A program made the position numbers and the translations under genes. Shown here in pieces: positions 31,240-42,599 of a DNA stretch of 64,000 bases. Position 1 is the first letter of the stretch. Each line of letters starts with the position of its first letter. The stretch comes from Capitulum mitella (Eukaryota; Arthropoda; Thecostraca; Pollicipedomorpha; Pollicipedidae). The DNA is taken from positions 4,817,822-4,881,821 of the forward strand of contig CP099842.1 in the NCBI GenBank assembly GCA_030062745.1. The letters are read 5' to 3'. The notes under the pieces were generated by a model. It searched no databases. It was not told the origin of the DNA and saw only the letters and a program-made list of their open reading frames with translations.

Positions 31240-34215
31240 GCAAGCAAAAAAGTCTCTGAAAACTAAAAGAGGCAGAGGGACTTCTGGACCAGATACAGAC
31301 ACGACATTTCAAACAGAGGGAGGGGCGCAGCCGCCCAAAATCCCTCCGTTGTTGTCGTATTTCAGCCACCTTGAACGGGAGCAGAATGCAAAATGTCCTC
31401 AAATAAGGTGACGCGCTTGATTTTTTTGGGGGGAGTTACTTTATATGGCTAAAATGAACGCTCAGTTGCATCAGATATTTCCCCCGAACTCGAACAGTTT
31501 TTCATATGTGAACAGCAAAAAATTGGGGGAAGGCAACTGGGAGGGAGACCCTGTGCTGACCATTTGCCCCTGCCCCCTTGGCGAAATCCTGGATCCGCCC
31601 CTGAGCCTGACGTCCTTTTCTGGCGGCACTCCACTCTCTGTCGCGAGAACATGTCTGTCGCGAGAACAACGCGAGGCATTAGATCCGTTCCACTGCTGGG
31701 TAGAAAGTTAGCCCGCCTGGCCCCTGCAGTGACGCGTGCCCATGCGCGTGGCAGCCAACTTGAAAACAAGACAAAGCATCAAGGCGAGGGGAAAACCGCA
31801 GCTTTAGGTTAAAATGTGCGAATCCGAAACAGCGGTGGAAGCCCTCGTATATCGAAGGTCGGGAATATTTCTCTCCGAATACTCTCAGGAATGACTCCAG
31901 TCGAATTAAATCAGCCTCGCAGCAGTGGCTGGATAGCATAGACCGAAATCTCTGTCCTGGTTAGAATTTATGCAGGCCAGAGACCTTTCTTTTTTCCAGT
32001 GCCTCCTTTGCTGTGGCCTTAACACGTAGAAGGGGTTTCGCGCTAAGGTGCACTGGAAAGATGCACTTTTGTGTCCCACCCTCCGATCTCAAAAATGGAG
32101 AGATGCGGACATACGAAATTTTCAGGGTAGGGTGAGGCCATAAAGAGCTACATTGCGTGTAGCTTTCATGAACCTAGAGCAATATCTACAAGGCCAAATG
32201 AGGTCAAAAACGTCAACCTTGGACACTTTCCGCCCGTACAGGCCTTTCCGCATGGTTTTTCGGACGAAACAGGAACAGACGCGTGTTAGAGCTTTGAAAC
32301 GTGGAATACGGCAATTTCCGTTTATTTGACGTATTGAGTAAAGATTTTTGGTCGACACCGTGTCAGGTCATTGACCTGTGACGCCATTTTTTAACTTTGC
32401 AGGTCGGATTTCGAGCAGCAGGGATGCCGTTTTATCTCGAGTGTAAATAACGGCGCTAAGTGCACCATTTAGCGTACTTTCAGAGAAGATAGCCAACATC
32501 GGTGCATTTGGTCACTTTCAGCTTTCACTGACTCCTGCAGAATCTAATGGAGTGAAACTAGTTCATTGACTTGACCGAAGGTTGGTTCTTTGTCAGCTGT
32601 TTGGACTAAAAATTATTTCGTTGTAATGGCCCCAATTACATGATTTGATTGTTGTAAAACGTAAACGTTATATATATATATATTGTATGCATATATATAC
32701 ACTAACATATCTATGCGCGCAAACGTGTTTTTATGCGGTTCTTTGAGTACATTAGAGTAGTCCAAGATCCACAAAATTACTCCCATACAATGGGAGCCGG
32801 GTTTTCCTCATCGCTTTTTGTAAGACCTTTCCAAAATGGTGCAGCACGACATATTTTGGGCAACTTTCCCTTGCCGCAAATCGATCGAAATCACCTATAT
32901 TAATACGCGGTTGAAATTTTTAGGTACATAATAATGCTCGGCTCTCAGTGGGTCTGCAGACAAGCCATCAGCACCAGTAGAAACTGCGCAATCGGGAGCG
33001 TGGCGTAGGCCATGTCGCGTTTTTCGGAAGTTTCCAGATTCTTTCAAATTCGACAAACAAAAAACTACGGTTTCGCCAGGGCCATATCGCTGGCCACATC
33101 GTCCGCAGGCGGCCGTGCGGCCAAACCGCCGACGAGTCACGGACAAATTTGGTGTTGAGCGAAGCGCGCTGCAAAACTGGCACCATCCACATAACATAGT
33201 TATGTGGTTTTGCTCAAAAATGCCGAAAAACGCCTGAAAATGCCCGAAAATTGCCGAAAAAGTTTCGGCCAATCGTGTTGTCACGCGACCGTAGGTGTCA
33301 GCTGACTATCGCCTCGGCGGTGGCATGGCGTCCCCTATTTAGCGCGGTGGAAAGTGGCTCCGAAAGACGAGTGATTTTTCGCCGTCAGTGTCGCGCGCAA
33401 CGGCATCCGAGGTACTTTGATAATGTTCACCGTTCAATTGTGCGTGGACTTCGGGTGTTTTTCTTGCGGAAAAGTGCAGTGACCATTTCAAAAGTCGACT
33501 GACAGAAGGTGGTGTCGGACTGTCCGAGGGCGGTTTTGCCACACGGGAAATGGTCGGCTACAAGGGGACATATTAAATTCTGAGTGCCAGATGGTGAGCC
33601 GAAACCACTTTGAACAGACACAGGAGCACGCACGCTGTCTTCTGGTATGCTTTTCGCCGATGAAATCTCACTGAAAACAGTTGAAAAGTACAATGTTGCT
33701 TTGGGGCATTGCGCCACTGTGGCGCTACTTGAAATAGGTTGGTATAAAATTGCCGGTGCCCCATGGACAGTTGAAAGTGCTTCTCAGAGACAGAACGGCC
33801 AGCAGTGTTTTTTGTGGTGTGCGTTGTGAGGAGTGAAAGCTGTTTGAAAGCAATAAAAAAGTAGAACAAAGTTTGTTTTTGCGCCACTTTTACCCCTGCA
33901 TGGATAAGGTGTTATATTGAAAAACGCGGGCAAGATGGAGGTGTGAAACCACTTTGGAAAGACAGAACATGAGGTAAGCTTTATTTTGGCACGCATTTTC
34001 GTAGGTTTTCCGTTTTCTTTGGCGATGGCACATACCAGAGGCATATTCTGCTATACTTAATTTTAGGTTCCCGCCGGCGCCATGTTTTCGCGCTTGCTTG
34101 CACCACCATGCTCTGACTGGCTGTTGTGCGCAGATGTTAGGTTTGGCTGCTAGGAGGTCGCCGCTGTGACTGTGCCATCATACCTAGCCTCAAACAGTCG
34201 CCAAGGAAACAGGAG
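31240..34215. other. No gene recognised; scattered repeat debris
   Basis: The stretch includes a decayed element phrase (GAAATCCTGGATCCGCCCCTG near 31582), a short TA tract (about 32669-32682), a 9-bp hairpin (33187-33207) and two loosely similar stretches (near 33600 and 33945) sharing GAAACCACTTTG-A-AGACA. ORFs of up to 129 codons look random in composition. Confidence 0.4.
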
Positions 34216-34216
34216 G

Positions 34217-34284
34217 GCGATGGTAACTCACCTCTCAGCTGGAGACCTCAGCAGGCGATGGTAACTCACCTCTCAGCTGGAGAC
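34217..34284 (+). repeat. Short tandem duplication, period 38 bp
   Basis: A 30-base stretch beginning GCGATGGTAACTCACC occurs at 34217 and again at 34255 without change. It is a recent local duplication. Confidence 0.8.
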
Positions 34285-34289
34285 CGCGC

Positions 34290-36750
34290 GGAACGGGGCC
34301 GCACATCAGTGGCGGGAGACGCGGGGGGCAACGGGAGCAAAGTGCCCCCCATCCAGAGACGTGAAGAGGAACGCAAACGTGTCTTTTTGCCCCCGCAAAA
34401 AATGGTCTCGTGCCACGTGCAAGGTTTTGGCAATCGAGTCTTCGAATAGGAACTGGTTATGGCATTACGCGGTTTCAACCCTTCATTGCTTATACCGCTG
34501 CATCACTAAGTCCCGTGATCAAGTCTGTACATATCTGTGAAAATTGTTGGTCATGTTACTCTGCGTTTGATTCAAATGAAACCGTATAAAAAGCTGACAT
34601 GTCGCGCTTTGCCGATCGCGACCAAACCAGCTCATTTTGTTTATGGCTGAAAATGAAATTGTTCGATGGCACTGGGTTTGAAGCACTCTCCGATTTCAAA
34701 GGCAAACTCTGAACCAGAACAGAAGCAGAGCAAGATGGTTTCGTTAATGACTGTAATTACCCGTATGCGTCCCCGTGTACAAGTGCTTGAATCATTAGCG
34801 TAGCCAAAGAGAACTTAGGGGCCCCAGGACCCTCCTGATTTTTTGCGGCACATGAAGGTCCCTGGCATTTGCTAAAACGGGCTCCCCTGTCCGGGAAAGG
34901 CAAACCCACTCCTCCGCAAAGGGCTCCCAGTCCCCAGATAAAGACCCTTCTGGCGGGTGACGAGGTGCCCCCTGACCGGGAAAGGTAAGTGGGCCCCCCG
35001 GCATGACAGATCCTCCTGCCATTGGATGGTGTCGGTGTGTCGGGAAGGGAGCCCATTGACGTAACCTAAGCCAAGGGCCCTAGTGATCTTATCATTTCAG
35101 CTTCAGAAATCCTCCATTCTCAAGCAACCAAACTCTCAACCAATAACACAAATACGTTAAAAGATATTTTGGCCATTCCTGGAGATAGGTTTAGATACGA
35201 ATGCGCACAAGGGGAATGTTTCGATGAGAGGAGGGCACTTGTGTCTGACTGCACTCGCACCAACACAAAATCTCGAAACTTGAACAGAGTAATGGTGCGC
35301 GTGCCGCACTCCCCAGCATCTTGCCGTGGAACGGTACTGCCTCGCTATGAATGTCGCCGCAATGTCGGAAGGCTGCGCCGCCACCGGGTCCTGCAACATC
35401 ACTAGATTTCACCACGGCGCGGGGAGTCAGCAGCTATGCCGACATTTTGCACCACATACCGGACTTGGGTGTAAGTGCGTCCCGAGCTGGGAATATGTAT
35501 GAGCAAGAAGGCATTATTTTCAAAATGTCCATAATATTTCCTTACATTGTAAAAAACTGAATCAAACCAATGTGTCGCCGAAATGTGGTAAACCAAGTAT
35601 AAGAGAATTTCGCTTTTGTAATTTATGCACAAGTCCTACATTGGCACAATTATTCACATTACCCATCGATGACAGCTGTTATGTGTTCTTGAGGTATGTT
35701 TACCCATGGGTCACGCCTTAGGTCATATTTGATTATATTGTCCTGGATAAACCCTGGACAATATAATCAAATTCGGCCGTAACGCCGAAAACACAAGTGA
35801 CTTGAATATTGCTGATCCTGTAATTCACCTCCGCAGTTTTCGAAGTCTTTGAGGCGCGGGATGCACCCGTGGATAAAATAGGGGATGGTGCGAAACCTCG
35901 CTCAGCGCGGACCAGAGGTCATACACATGGAATTCCTGTATGTTTTAGTGCTGTCATTGTCAGGCACACTTATTCTTAATGACACAGAAAAATAAGTGCC
36001 ACTTACCCCTGGTGTTCTAGCCATGGGATCCCCGTAGTTTTCAAGGGGTCCCCTCATTGTTGCATCACTAAGTCCCTTGATCAAGTCTGTACATGTCTGT
36101 AAAAATTACTTTCTGGGAACCCCCTCCCCCAAAAAAAAAATCCGCGCTACGCCACTGACTTGAGCCGTCTTGACTGGTGTTCAAGATACCTTTTTGAAGT
36201 CTTGTTTTTTTTTGTCAAAGAATTTGCGCTGTGTCGTACATGCATGGGGGCCCGATTGACTCATTTTAAATGTCCGCTTGCAGACTGGCCCCAGGCCTTC
36301 CAGCATACTAAACTAGATGAAGTGTTCGGACGACAACAAGAAATTGGGTGAAAAAAACACTGGTAACTTATTCTTTAGGCGGTACGTTTCGCACCTTCGG
36401 CGCGCCGGACCACACCACCTCTGTCAAATGAAGCGCTATATCTTTGCGAACGTCTGGATTATGTGTAATGCGTGAGGCAAATTAATAAGACCTCATTACA
36501 GACTAAAAATACTGTACCGGAGGACGGTATTTTCAGGCGTCATACAGTGGGAAGTCTGATAATTCTCTGACCATCATCACCGTAATTTTGTCACATCTAT
36601 TGTCGTGTGTTGTTTGGACTCAAAACAAAGTAACCCAAATCCAAGGAGAAACAAGAATTTATGGGTACTTTAGGTTCAGCCGAACGGGATGGCTGGATCC
36701 GCGAACAGTTAGCCCCTCCACCATCCCGCAATAGCTTTCGCCGCCCCTGC
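34290..36750. other. No gene recognised; repeat fragments
   Basis: About 50 bases containing CATCACTAAGTCCC and GATCAAGTCTGTACAT occur near 34500 and again near 36062 in the same orientation. Another repeat phrase (GGGGCCCCAGGACC) is near 34818 and also near 28900. A perfect 17-bp hairpin is at 35727-35772. No ORF is convincing. Confidence 0.4.
35727..35772. repeat. Perfect 17-bp hairpin, 12-base loop
   Basis: ATTTGATTATATTGTCC (35727-35743) pairs exactly with 35756-35772. The loop is TGGATAAACCCT. Confidence 0.85.
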
Positions 36751-36757
36751 CGTACAT

Positions 36758-39095
36758 TACCACCGCAGTTACATCAACAGGGTCATACTAGGGGTCAAAT
36801 TGGATAATGGTGTTTATTCTTATCGGTAAACGATAGAATTTTGTCCTATTAATTGAGTGCCGATAAATTAATCAATAAAGTGCGGCTTGTTGTAGGTTTA
36901 ATGTTACACCTTAATGGGCGGGAATGGCGGGGGGAGGGATAGAGCGGGGCACGTGGAGAACTCATAAAATCGTGAAATAATGGCATCCTTTCAATCAGCC
37001 GGATTCAGAAGACACGTCAGAGACATATTCTTATTTTAAAGAAACGGGGATATGAGGTACCACGGTTTATTTGAAGTGAGCTTTCAAGAAACATGGATAC
37101 GCTTTTTCCGAACTTGGTCATCGCCGACGCTCCGTCAAGAGTGACAAAAACTATGTCGCTACGTATGCACAGTCTGAACTCTAACAGAATTCTTCACGAC
37201 TCCTACAGCTGTTTAGGCATCCATGTTCCCACGATTCTTATCAGACACAAATTCCACTCTTGATTTTGTTCGTGAGCATGAATGTTCATAAATTGTCCGT
37301 TCCTCTGACTAGTGTACTCATCAATGGGCGAAGAAAACCGCTTGCCGGTCCTCAGCTTAAACGCGTAAAACACCGAGGCCATCCAACTGGCGTGGCATGG
37401 AGGCTGGCATGGAGCGACCAGATGAGGCATAGTGGAGACACTGACGTCTGAAACAGCTCGAGGTATTCTGTCAGTTAGCCGCGCTCGTGTACGTGTCGTA
37501 CTGGTTGAAGATGCCGGGTGCGACAGAAGCTCCGGTTCTTGCTTTCTGAATACTCCAGTGCGACCGAATGTGCCCCGATCGCGACATCAGCTCAGCGGGC
37601 TCTGTCGCGCCAGTTGTGGTATTTAACGGCGGCGGCGGTGCCTTTAGCACTGTGCAGCCGACAGGTCTCGCCGCCGATGAAAGCTGAGATGGCAGGACGA
37701 ATCCTCAACATAACAAGGCCAGAAAGCTTCGTCCTCGGCAAGTCCGTGTTCTCGGAGCTGACAGCAGGTACCAGACTCCCGAGCCTCGTGGGACCGAGCT
37801 CATGGTGCGCCTTTGAAGTCCTCAGCGTGGATCCATACTGGATGGAGCGAGACGCAGGCGAATGGGAATTAGATCCCTTATATCGTGACTTTGAAGAGTT
37901 TGAACGAAACATTAAGTGTATAAGCGACCCCACCGAAAAGACAATAAAGTTGATACAGGATTCGCTGACAACACTCATGAAGATGAACTGCAGGCCTTGC
38001 TGCAGACCATAGAGCACCACCGCCAGAAGCATCCAAGCTTGGCGAAAGCTGCACTAGTGTAAAGGTGTTGAAATGCCTTGGTGTTAGAAGGCATAAAAGT
38101 AGATTAAGGAGTCTTTATGATGTGTGTTATCAGGCACCAGACAATAAACTTCGATGGTTTTTTGAACGCGGTTCGTTGAAAACATCAGCGTATTTCACAC
38201 CGAGATAAAAGCAAAACGTAGGAAATAGTGGGATTAGAATCCCGGACCCGCAAACAATTAATGCAGAGCTATGAACATGTTATTATCAGTAAACAGGATG
38301 ATTACGTTGACATTGCCAAATTCGATGTAGTACAACGAGAGCGTGATATTAGTTTTTTGTTTCCTATGGTGAACTAAACGGAGGCTTGAACGTCAAAAAT
38401 GCAAAACATACTTTCTTAAAATAGCTTGAGTTCCATGGATTTTAGCTCCATCAGTTTAATTCCGTCTCGGAATGTTTTACAATTCATCAGTCTATGGGAA
38501 ACCATTTCTCGCGTCAGTTTTGAGAATTTTTTTTTGGGTCGGTCTAATGGACATTCATGCTCACGAACAAAACCAACCGTGGAACTTGGATATGGCAAGA
38601 ATCGTGGGAGCATAGATGCCAAAACAGCTGTGGTTGTCGTGAAGAACTCAGCTGAGGTTCAGACTGTGCATGGATAGCGACATAGTTTCTGTTACTACTG
38701 GCGGAGCGTCAGTGAAAACCAGGGCTGGAAAAATGTGTTTATGTTTCTTAAAAGTTCACTTCAAATAAACTCTGGAACACCATATCCCTTCTTCTTAGAA
38801 ATAAGATAAGTGTGCGTTTGAGTGTCTTCTGGATCCGGTTGACTGAAAGTATGTAATTATTTTATGAGTTTATGAGTTCTGAGGTTTCCACGTGCTCCCG
38901 CTCCACCCCACCCCTCTGCCATTCCCGCCCATTAAGTTATGATGTAAAATCTACAATAAACCCCCACTTTACCGATCAGTTTATCGACTGAAATCGATTA
39001 GTAGCATAAAATTCTATCGTTTGCCGACAAAAATAAAACATCGTTAACGATTTCCAATCCTAGTATGGCCCTTTTCATGCACTTGCGGTGACAGT
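36758..39095. mobile_element. Long inverted-repeat element around a broken ORF
   Basis: About 36758-37310 reappears as its reverse complement at about 38540-39095. Shared landmarks in order from the outside include CATACTAGG, TAATGGGCGGGAATGGC (with small changes), GATTCAGAAGACAC, TTTATTTGAAGTGA, ACTATGTCGCTA, CACAGTCTGAAC, TTCTTCACGAC, CCCACGATTCTT and GTTCGTGAGCATGAATG. The arms are therefore about 550 bp and roughly 80% alike by eye. The central 1.2 kb holds the decayed ORF at 37677-38059. Outer target duplications are not clear. Confidence 0.65.
37677..38059 (+). pseudogene. Frameshifted ORF inside the inverted-repeat element
   Basis: The frame from ATG 37677 reads through FVLGKSVFSELTAGTRL, a Trp/Asp-rich stretch (YWMERDAGEWELDPLYRDF) and CISDPTEKTIKLIQDSL. 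A single-base shift near 37970 then moves the protein to another frame, which continues THEDELQALLQTIEHHRQ and stops at a TAA near 38057-38059. A plus-strand AATAAA follows near 38142. The joined order looks like the C-terminus of a real protein that has decayed. I recall similar D-x-AEK-x-IKLIQD stretches in repetitive invertebrate proteins but cannot name the family. Its position between the inverted arms suggests it belonged to the element. Confidence 0.45.
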
Positions 39096-39099
39096 GTGT

Positions 39100-40315
39100 G
39101 GCCTCGTTCCGTGTAATCTACAGCTGAGAAGTGAGTCATTATCGCCGTCCTGCTCCGTTGGGGACTCTAGGTATGTGCTGATGGCGCGAGTCACAGCGGC
39201 GACCTCCTGACAGTCATGCCTGACATCTGCGCACAACAGCCTATCAGTGCATGGTGTTGCAAGCGAGCGCATGCGCGAAAACGTTTTGCCGGCAGCAGCG
39301 TACAAATCTGGTAGAATTTCAATCCATTTTCGGCAAGGGGAAAGCTGCTCAAAATATGTTGTGCCGCACCATTTTGCAAAACTGTTACAAAGGGCAATGG
39401 GAAAAGCCGGTTTCCTTGGTATTGGAACTTTTGCATTTCAGACCACCCTAGAATACATATTTTAGACAAATCGACACGTTGCGAAGCAAATCTGGACCTG
39501 GATACACACCGGTCTATCTTGATCTTCACTGATCCTGGCTTTGGCCTTGGTACATCGGTCATCCTCAGTTATCAGATGATGACGTCAGAATGATGTCGGC
39601 TAATTATGTTCAAACGGCAACCTTATGTAGAACGCTTGTCCTCTCGCAAAGTGCTCTGTTGTCTGCCACAACCGTTATTATTTACGTCTGTTTTACTTCA
39701 GATGCATCAAGGTTCTCGGCATGGTCTTATCACCGGGGGATTAGGGATACAAAGATAGGCAAATAAATGCCGAAGTAAATAAAAGTGTTGCCTAGAAATA
39801 ACTGCGTGAGGGCAAACGAAACAGGAACAAATAGACTGAAAAGCCTACGAAGAGCCTAAATGCTGCTGTACGTGATTACAGGTCAAAGCAAAAAAAAAAA
39901 AACACGCCTTTAGGTATATGCTCTAACAAAACTAGAACAAGAAATTTCTACTGCACTAAAGATATTGCAGAGCATAGGCTCTGCGTAGGGCAGCGGCTGT
40001 CTAATTCGTTATCTCCTTGTCCTGATGATAGAGCGATTTCACACCATCAGACTTCGTTGGCTCAGCTGCTCCGAGAGCGGCTTCATAGATGGCGCTGAGG
40101 TCTGATGTTCGGGGTATAGACGGCGCTACTTGGAGGAGGACATGTTTGATTTCAACGTCATTTGTATTGGCATAGGACAGATTTGTAATGAGACTGTACT
40201 TGGGGCCTACGAGTATCTCAGGTATCTTATGAGCTGGCTAAGCGGAAGGTTTAACGAACAAGTCAGAGGCAGGGATTACTGAAAACCCAAAAAATCCATA
40301 GTTTTTCGAATTGTT
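39100..40315. other. No gene recognised
   Basis: This is ordinary mixed-composition DNA, with a 13-base A run near 39890. ORFs are short and unlike any family I know. Confidence 0.4.
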
Positions 40316-40317
40316 CT

Positions 40318-40951
40318 TAACCCAGCCTACAGAATCCGGCCAGACCGTCCGTGCCCAGCCTACATACCCCAGCCTGACCGTCTGTAGCCCAGCATACAGG
40401 CCCCGGCCAAACCGTCTATAGCTCAGCCTACGGATTCCAACCAGACTGTCTGTAGCGCAGCATATAGATTCTGGCCGTAATGTTTGTAGCTAGCATACAG
40501 ACCCCGGACAGACCGTCTGTAGCCCAGCTTTAGAACACCAACCGGACCGTCTGTAGCTCAGCGTACGGATTCTGGCCGGAACGTTTGTAGTCCAGCCCAC
40601 AGATCCCGGCCGGACCGTTTGTAGCCTAGCTCACAGGTCCCGGCCGGACCGTCTGTAGTCCAGCCTACAGACCCCGGCCGGACCGTCTGAAGCCTAGCTC
40701 ACAGGTCCCGGCCGGACCGTTTGTAGCCTAGCTCACAGGTCCCGGCCGGACCGTCTGTAGTCCAGCCCACAGATCCCGGCCGGACCGTTTGTAGCCTAGC
40801 TCACAGGTCCCGGCCGGACCGTTTGTAGCCTAGCTCACAGGTCCCGGCCGGACCGTCTGAAGCCTAGCTCACAGGTCCCGGCCGGACCGTCTGTAGTCCA
40901 GCCCACAGACCCGGCCGGACCGTCTGTAGCCTAGCTTATGGATTCTAGCCG
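40318..40951 (+). repeat. 34-bp tandem minisatellite, about 19 copies
   Basis: The period is 34 bp, with each unit carrying CCGGCCGGACCGT and TGTAGCC/TGTAGTC. Two subtypes alternate toward the right end: one with GTCCAGCCCACAGATC and one with GCCTAGCTCACAGGTC. Left-hand units (40318-40570) are more diverged than right-hand ones, consistent with recent expansion at the right. No coding frame is implied. Confidence 0.9.
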
Positions 40952-40954
40952 GTT

Positions 40955-41965
40955 ACGGTGGCCGACCGCCGCCGTCGGCCGTCCTTTGTCTGCAGCTCTG
41001 TCGAGATCGCGCTGACGGGGTGGGCTGAGTCGGCAGAGGGCGCCGGTCGGGCGGCTGCCAGCTCTGCCGGCGTCTACTGCCGACAGATGGCCTAGCGAGG
41101 CCGACTGACAAAGGGTGGAGCAAGGGCAGCGAGGCGTAGTTCAGAGCTGCGATGCCGCATTGGCGTAGGAATGGTGGGGGGGGGGGGGGGCGTGACCCGC
41201 ATGTCTTTGGATATTGGGCCTTAGACTTATGGGAAAAAATACTTGGCCCTCCCCCATTTTTCTACATGCCTCTGCGTTCCTACGATGCCAAACTCCGCGT
41301 TGAGTGCACTGAGGCGAAAGACAAAATGATTTTTTAAACAATCTTCCACTAACTTTACATTTAATCCAAGTTCTTGGGTTATCACCGGTCACTGGCGAAT
41401 CCGGGGAGGAGGCATCTTGGCGATGGCCCCCAACCGCGATTAGGGGGAGAGCAAATAGCCATTTGGCGACCCACCAAAAGACACTGCCGCTACTACTTAA
41501 CTAGAGTTTGAAGTCGCTAGACAATTCGAACCCAACACACGGCCAGCGTCTTCCATCCATTTCCCCGATCGCTGACTCGCTGACCAACCATCCATATTCA
41601 TATCCAGCCGCTGAAGTACATTCCGCTGAACCCACGGCCAGCGCCTTCCCCCACCCCTTCCGGCCAACGTCTCCTATCCGTGCCCAGGAAATTCTGGTAT
41701 GGCCTCTCCGAACGGAGCCTCTGGATCAACCCCTGTCATCAGTCATATAGTTTCAAGCCCATTGTTTGACACAAAAAAGGTTTTTCGCGACTAGTTGGCG
41801 TCACTGGCTTCTTCACAACGCAACTGATTAACGTGGATAAGTGTATCAAACCCTGTCTTGCTTACTGTGGTAGTGTGGTGTGGAGACAAATAAAACTTGT
41901 GGCCTGACCTTACTTCCCACTAAGACGCGCTGGCTTCTGACTTTCCGGGGTGGTTCTGTATTTTC
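40955..41965. other. No gene recognised
   Basis: This contains a GC-rich patch (40955-41110), an 18-base G run near 41173-41190, and decayed repeat phrases near 41400-41450. The 80-codon ORF at 41508 has no recognisable domain. Confidence 0.4.
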
Positions 41966-41966
41966 T

Positions 41967-42045
41967 AGATGGTTTTCATTCATGACTAAAAATGGAAACC
42001 ATCTATAAATAACCTTTTACGATATAAAAAATATCGTAAAAGGTT
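41967..42045. repeat. Two adjacent hairpins
   Basis: The first (41967-42004) pairs AGATGGTTTTCATT with AATGGAAACCATCT, with one mismatch. The second (42011-42045) is perfect: AACCTTTTACGATAT, a 5-base A loop, then its complement. They are only six bases apart. Confidence 0.8.
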
Positions 42046-42117
42046 GTTTTTTCATCCGCCATCATCCTCTTTCTGATGTGAACAAAAAGTAGAACTATGG
42101 GTCGAATTCTATAAATG

Positions 42118-42280
42118 ATTAAGGGGGAGGGGCGAGCCGAGGGCTCGACAACCTAATCTCCCCCAAATGTGGGTTTTTCGACGGATTTGGCCTACTTCAA
42201 ATTGACTAACGGAAATTTGTTGTAAGCTTTTCGTTAATGTTCATCAAATGAAAAATGGCATTCCAATATATCCATTTTAT

Positions 42281-42325
<45 letters not shown>

Positions 42326-42560
42326 TATATATATCTTATATGTATATAAGACAGAAAGATAGATAGACGAATCGCTTTAGACTTTATTCTTTGCTTTCTG
42401 TCTATTCTCCCCTCTCTTATTTATAGCGGCCATTCTTTTCGTTATTATTACTCATTTTCCTTTAAACCTACAGAAAATATTGGGGGTCCAAATCAACATT
42501 GTAGGGGGACAAATCAACATTGGATGGGCCGGGGTCCTCTCAAAAGAATACAGATCGACA
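42118..42560 (+). repeat. Dispersed repeat with internal TA microsatellite, copy 2
   Basis: This has the same family and orientation as 10057-10460. The internal TA tract (42283-42323) is longer and purer here, and the phrase containing CAAATCAACATT is duplicated near 42489 and 42510. Confidence 0.65.
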
Positions 42561-42599
42561 CCCCTGACAAGAACGTCTGTGACACCAATATTGTCCTTG

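Noticed and set aside
33251..33502. Possible THAP-like fragment near a CSDHF stretch
   Set aside because: The zinc-binding Cys residues upstream are not in the same frame and the rest of the domain is absent.
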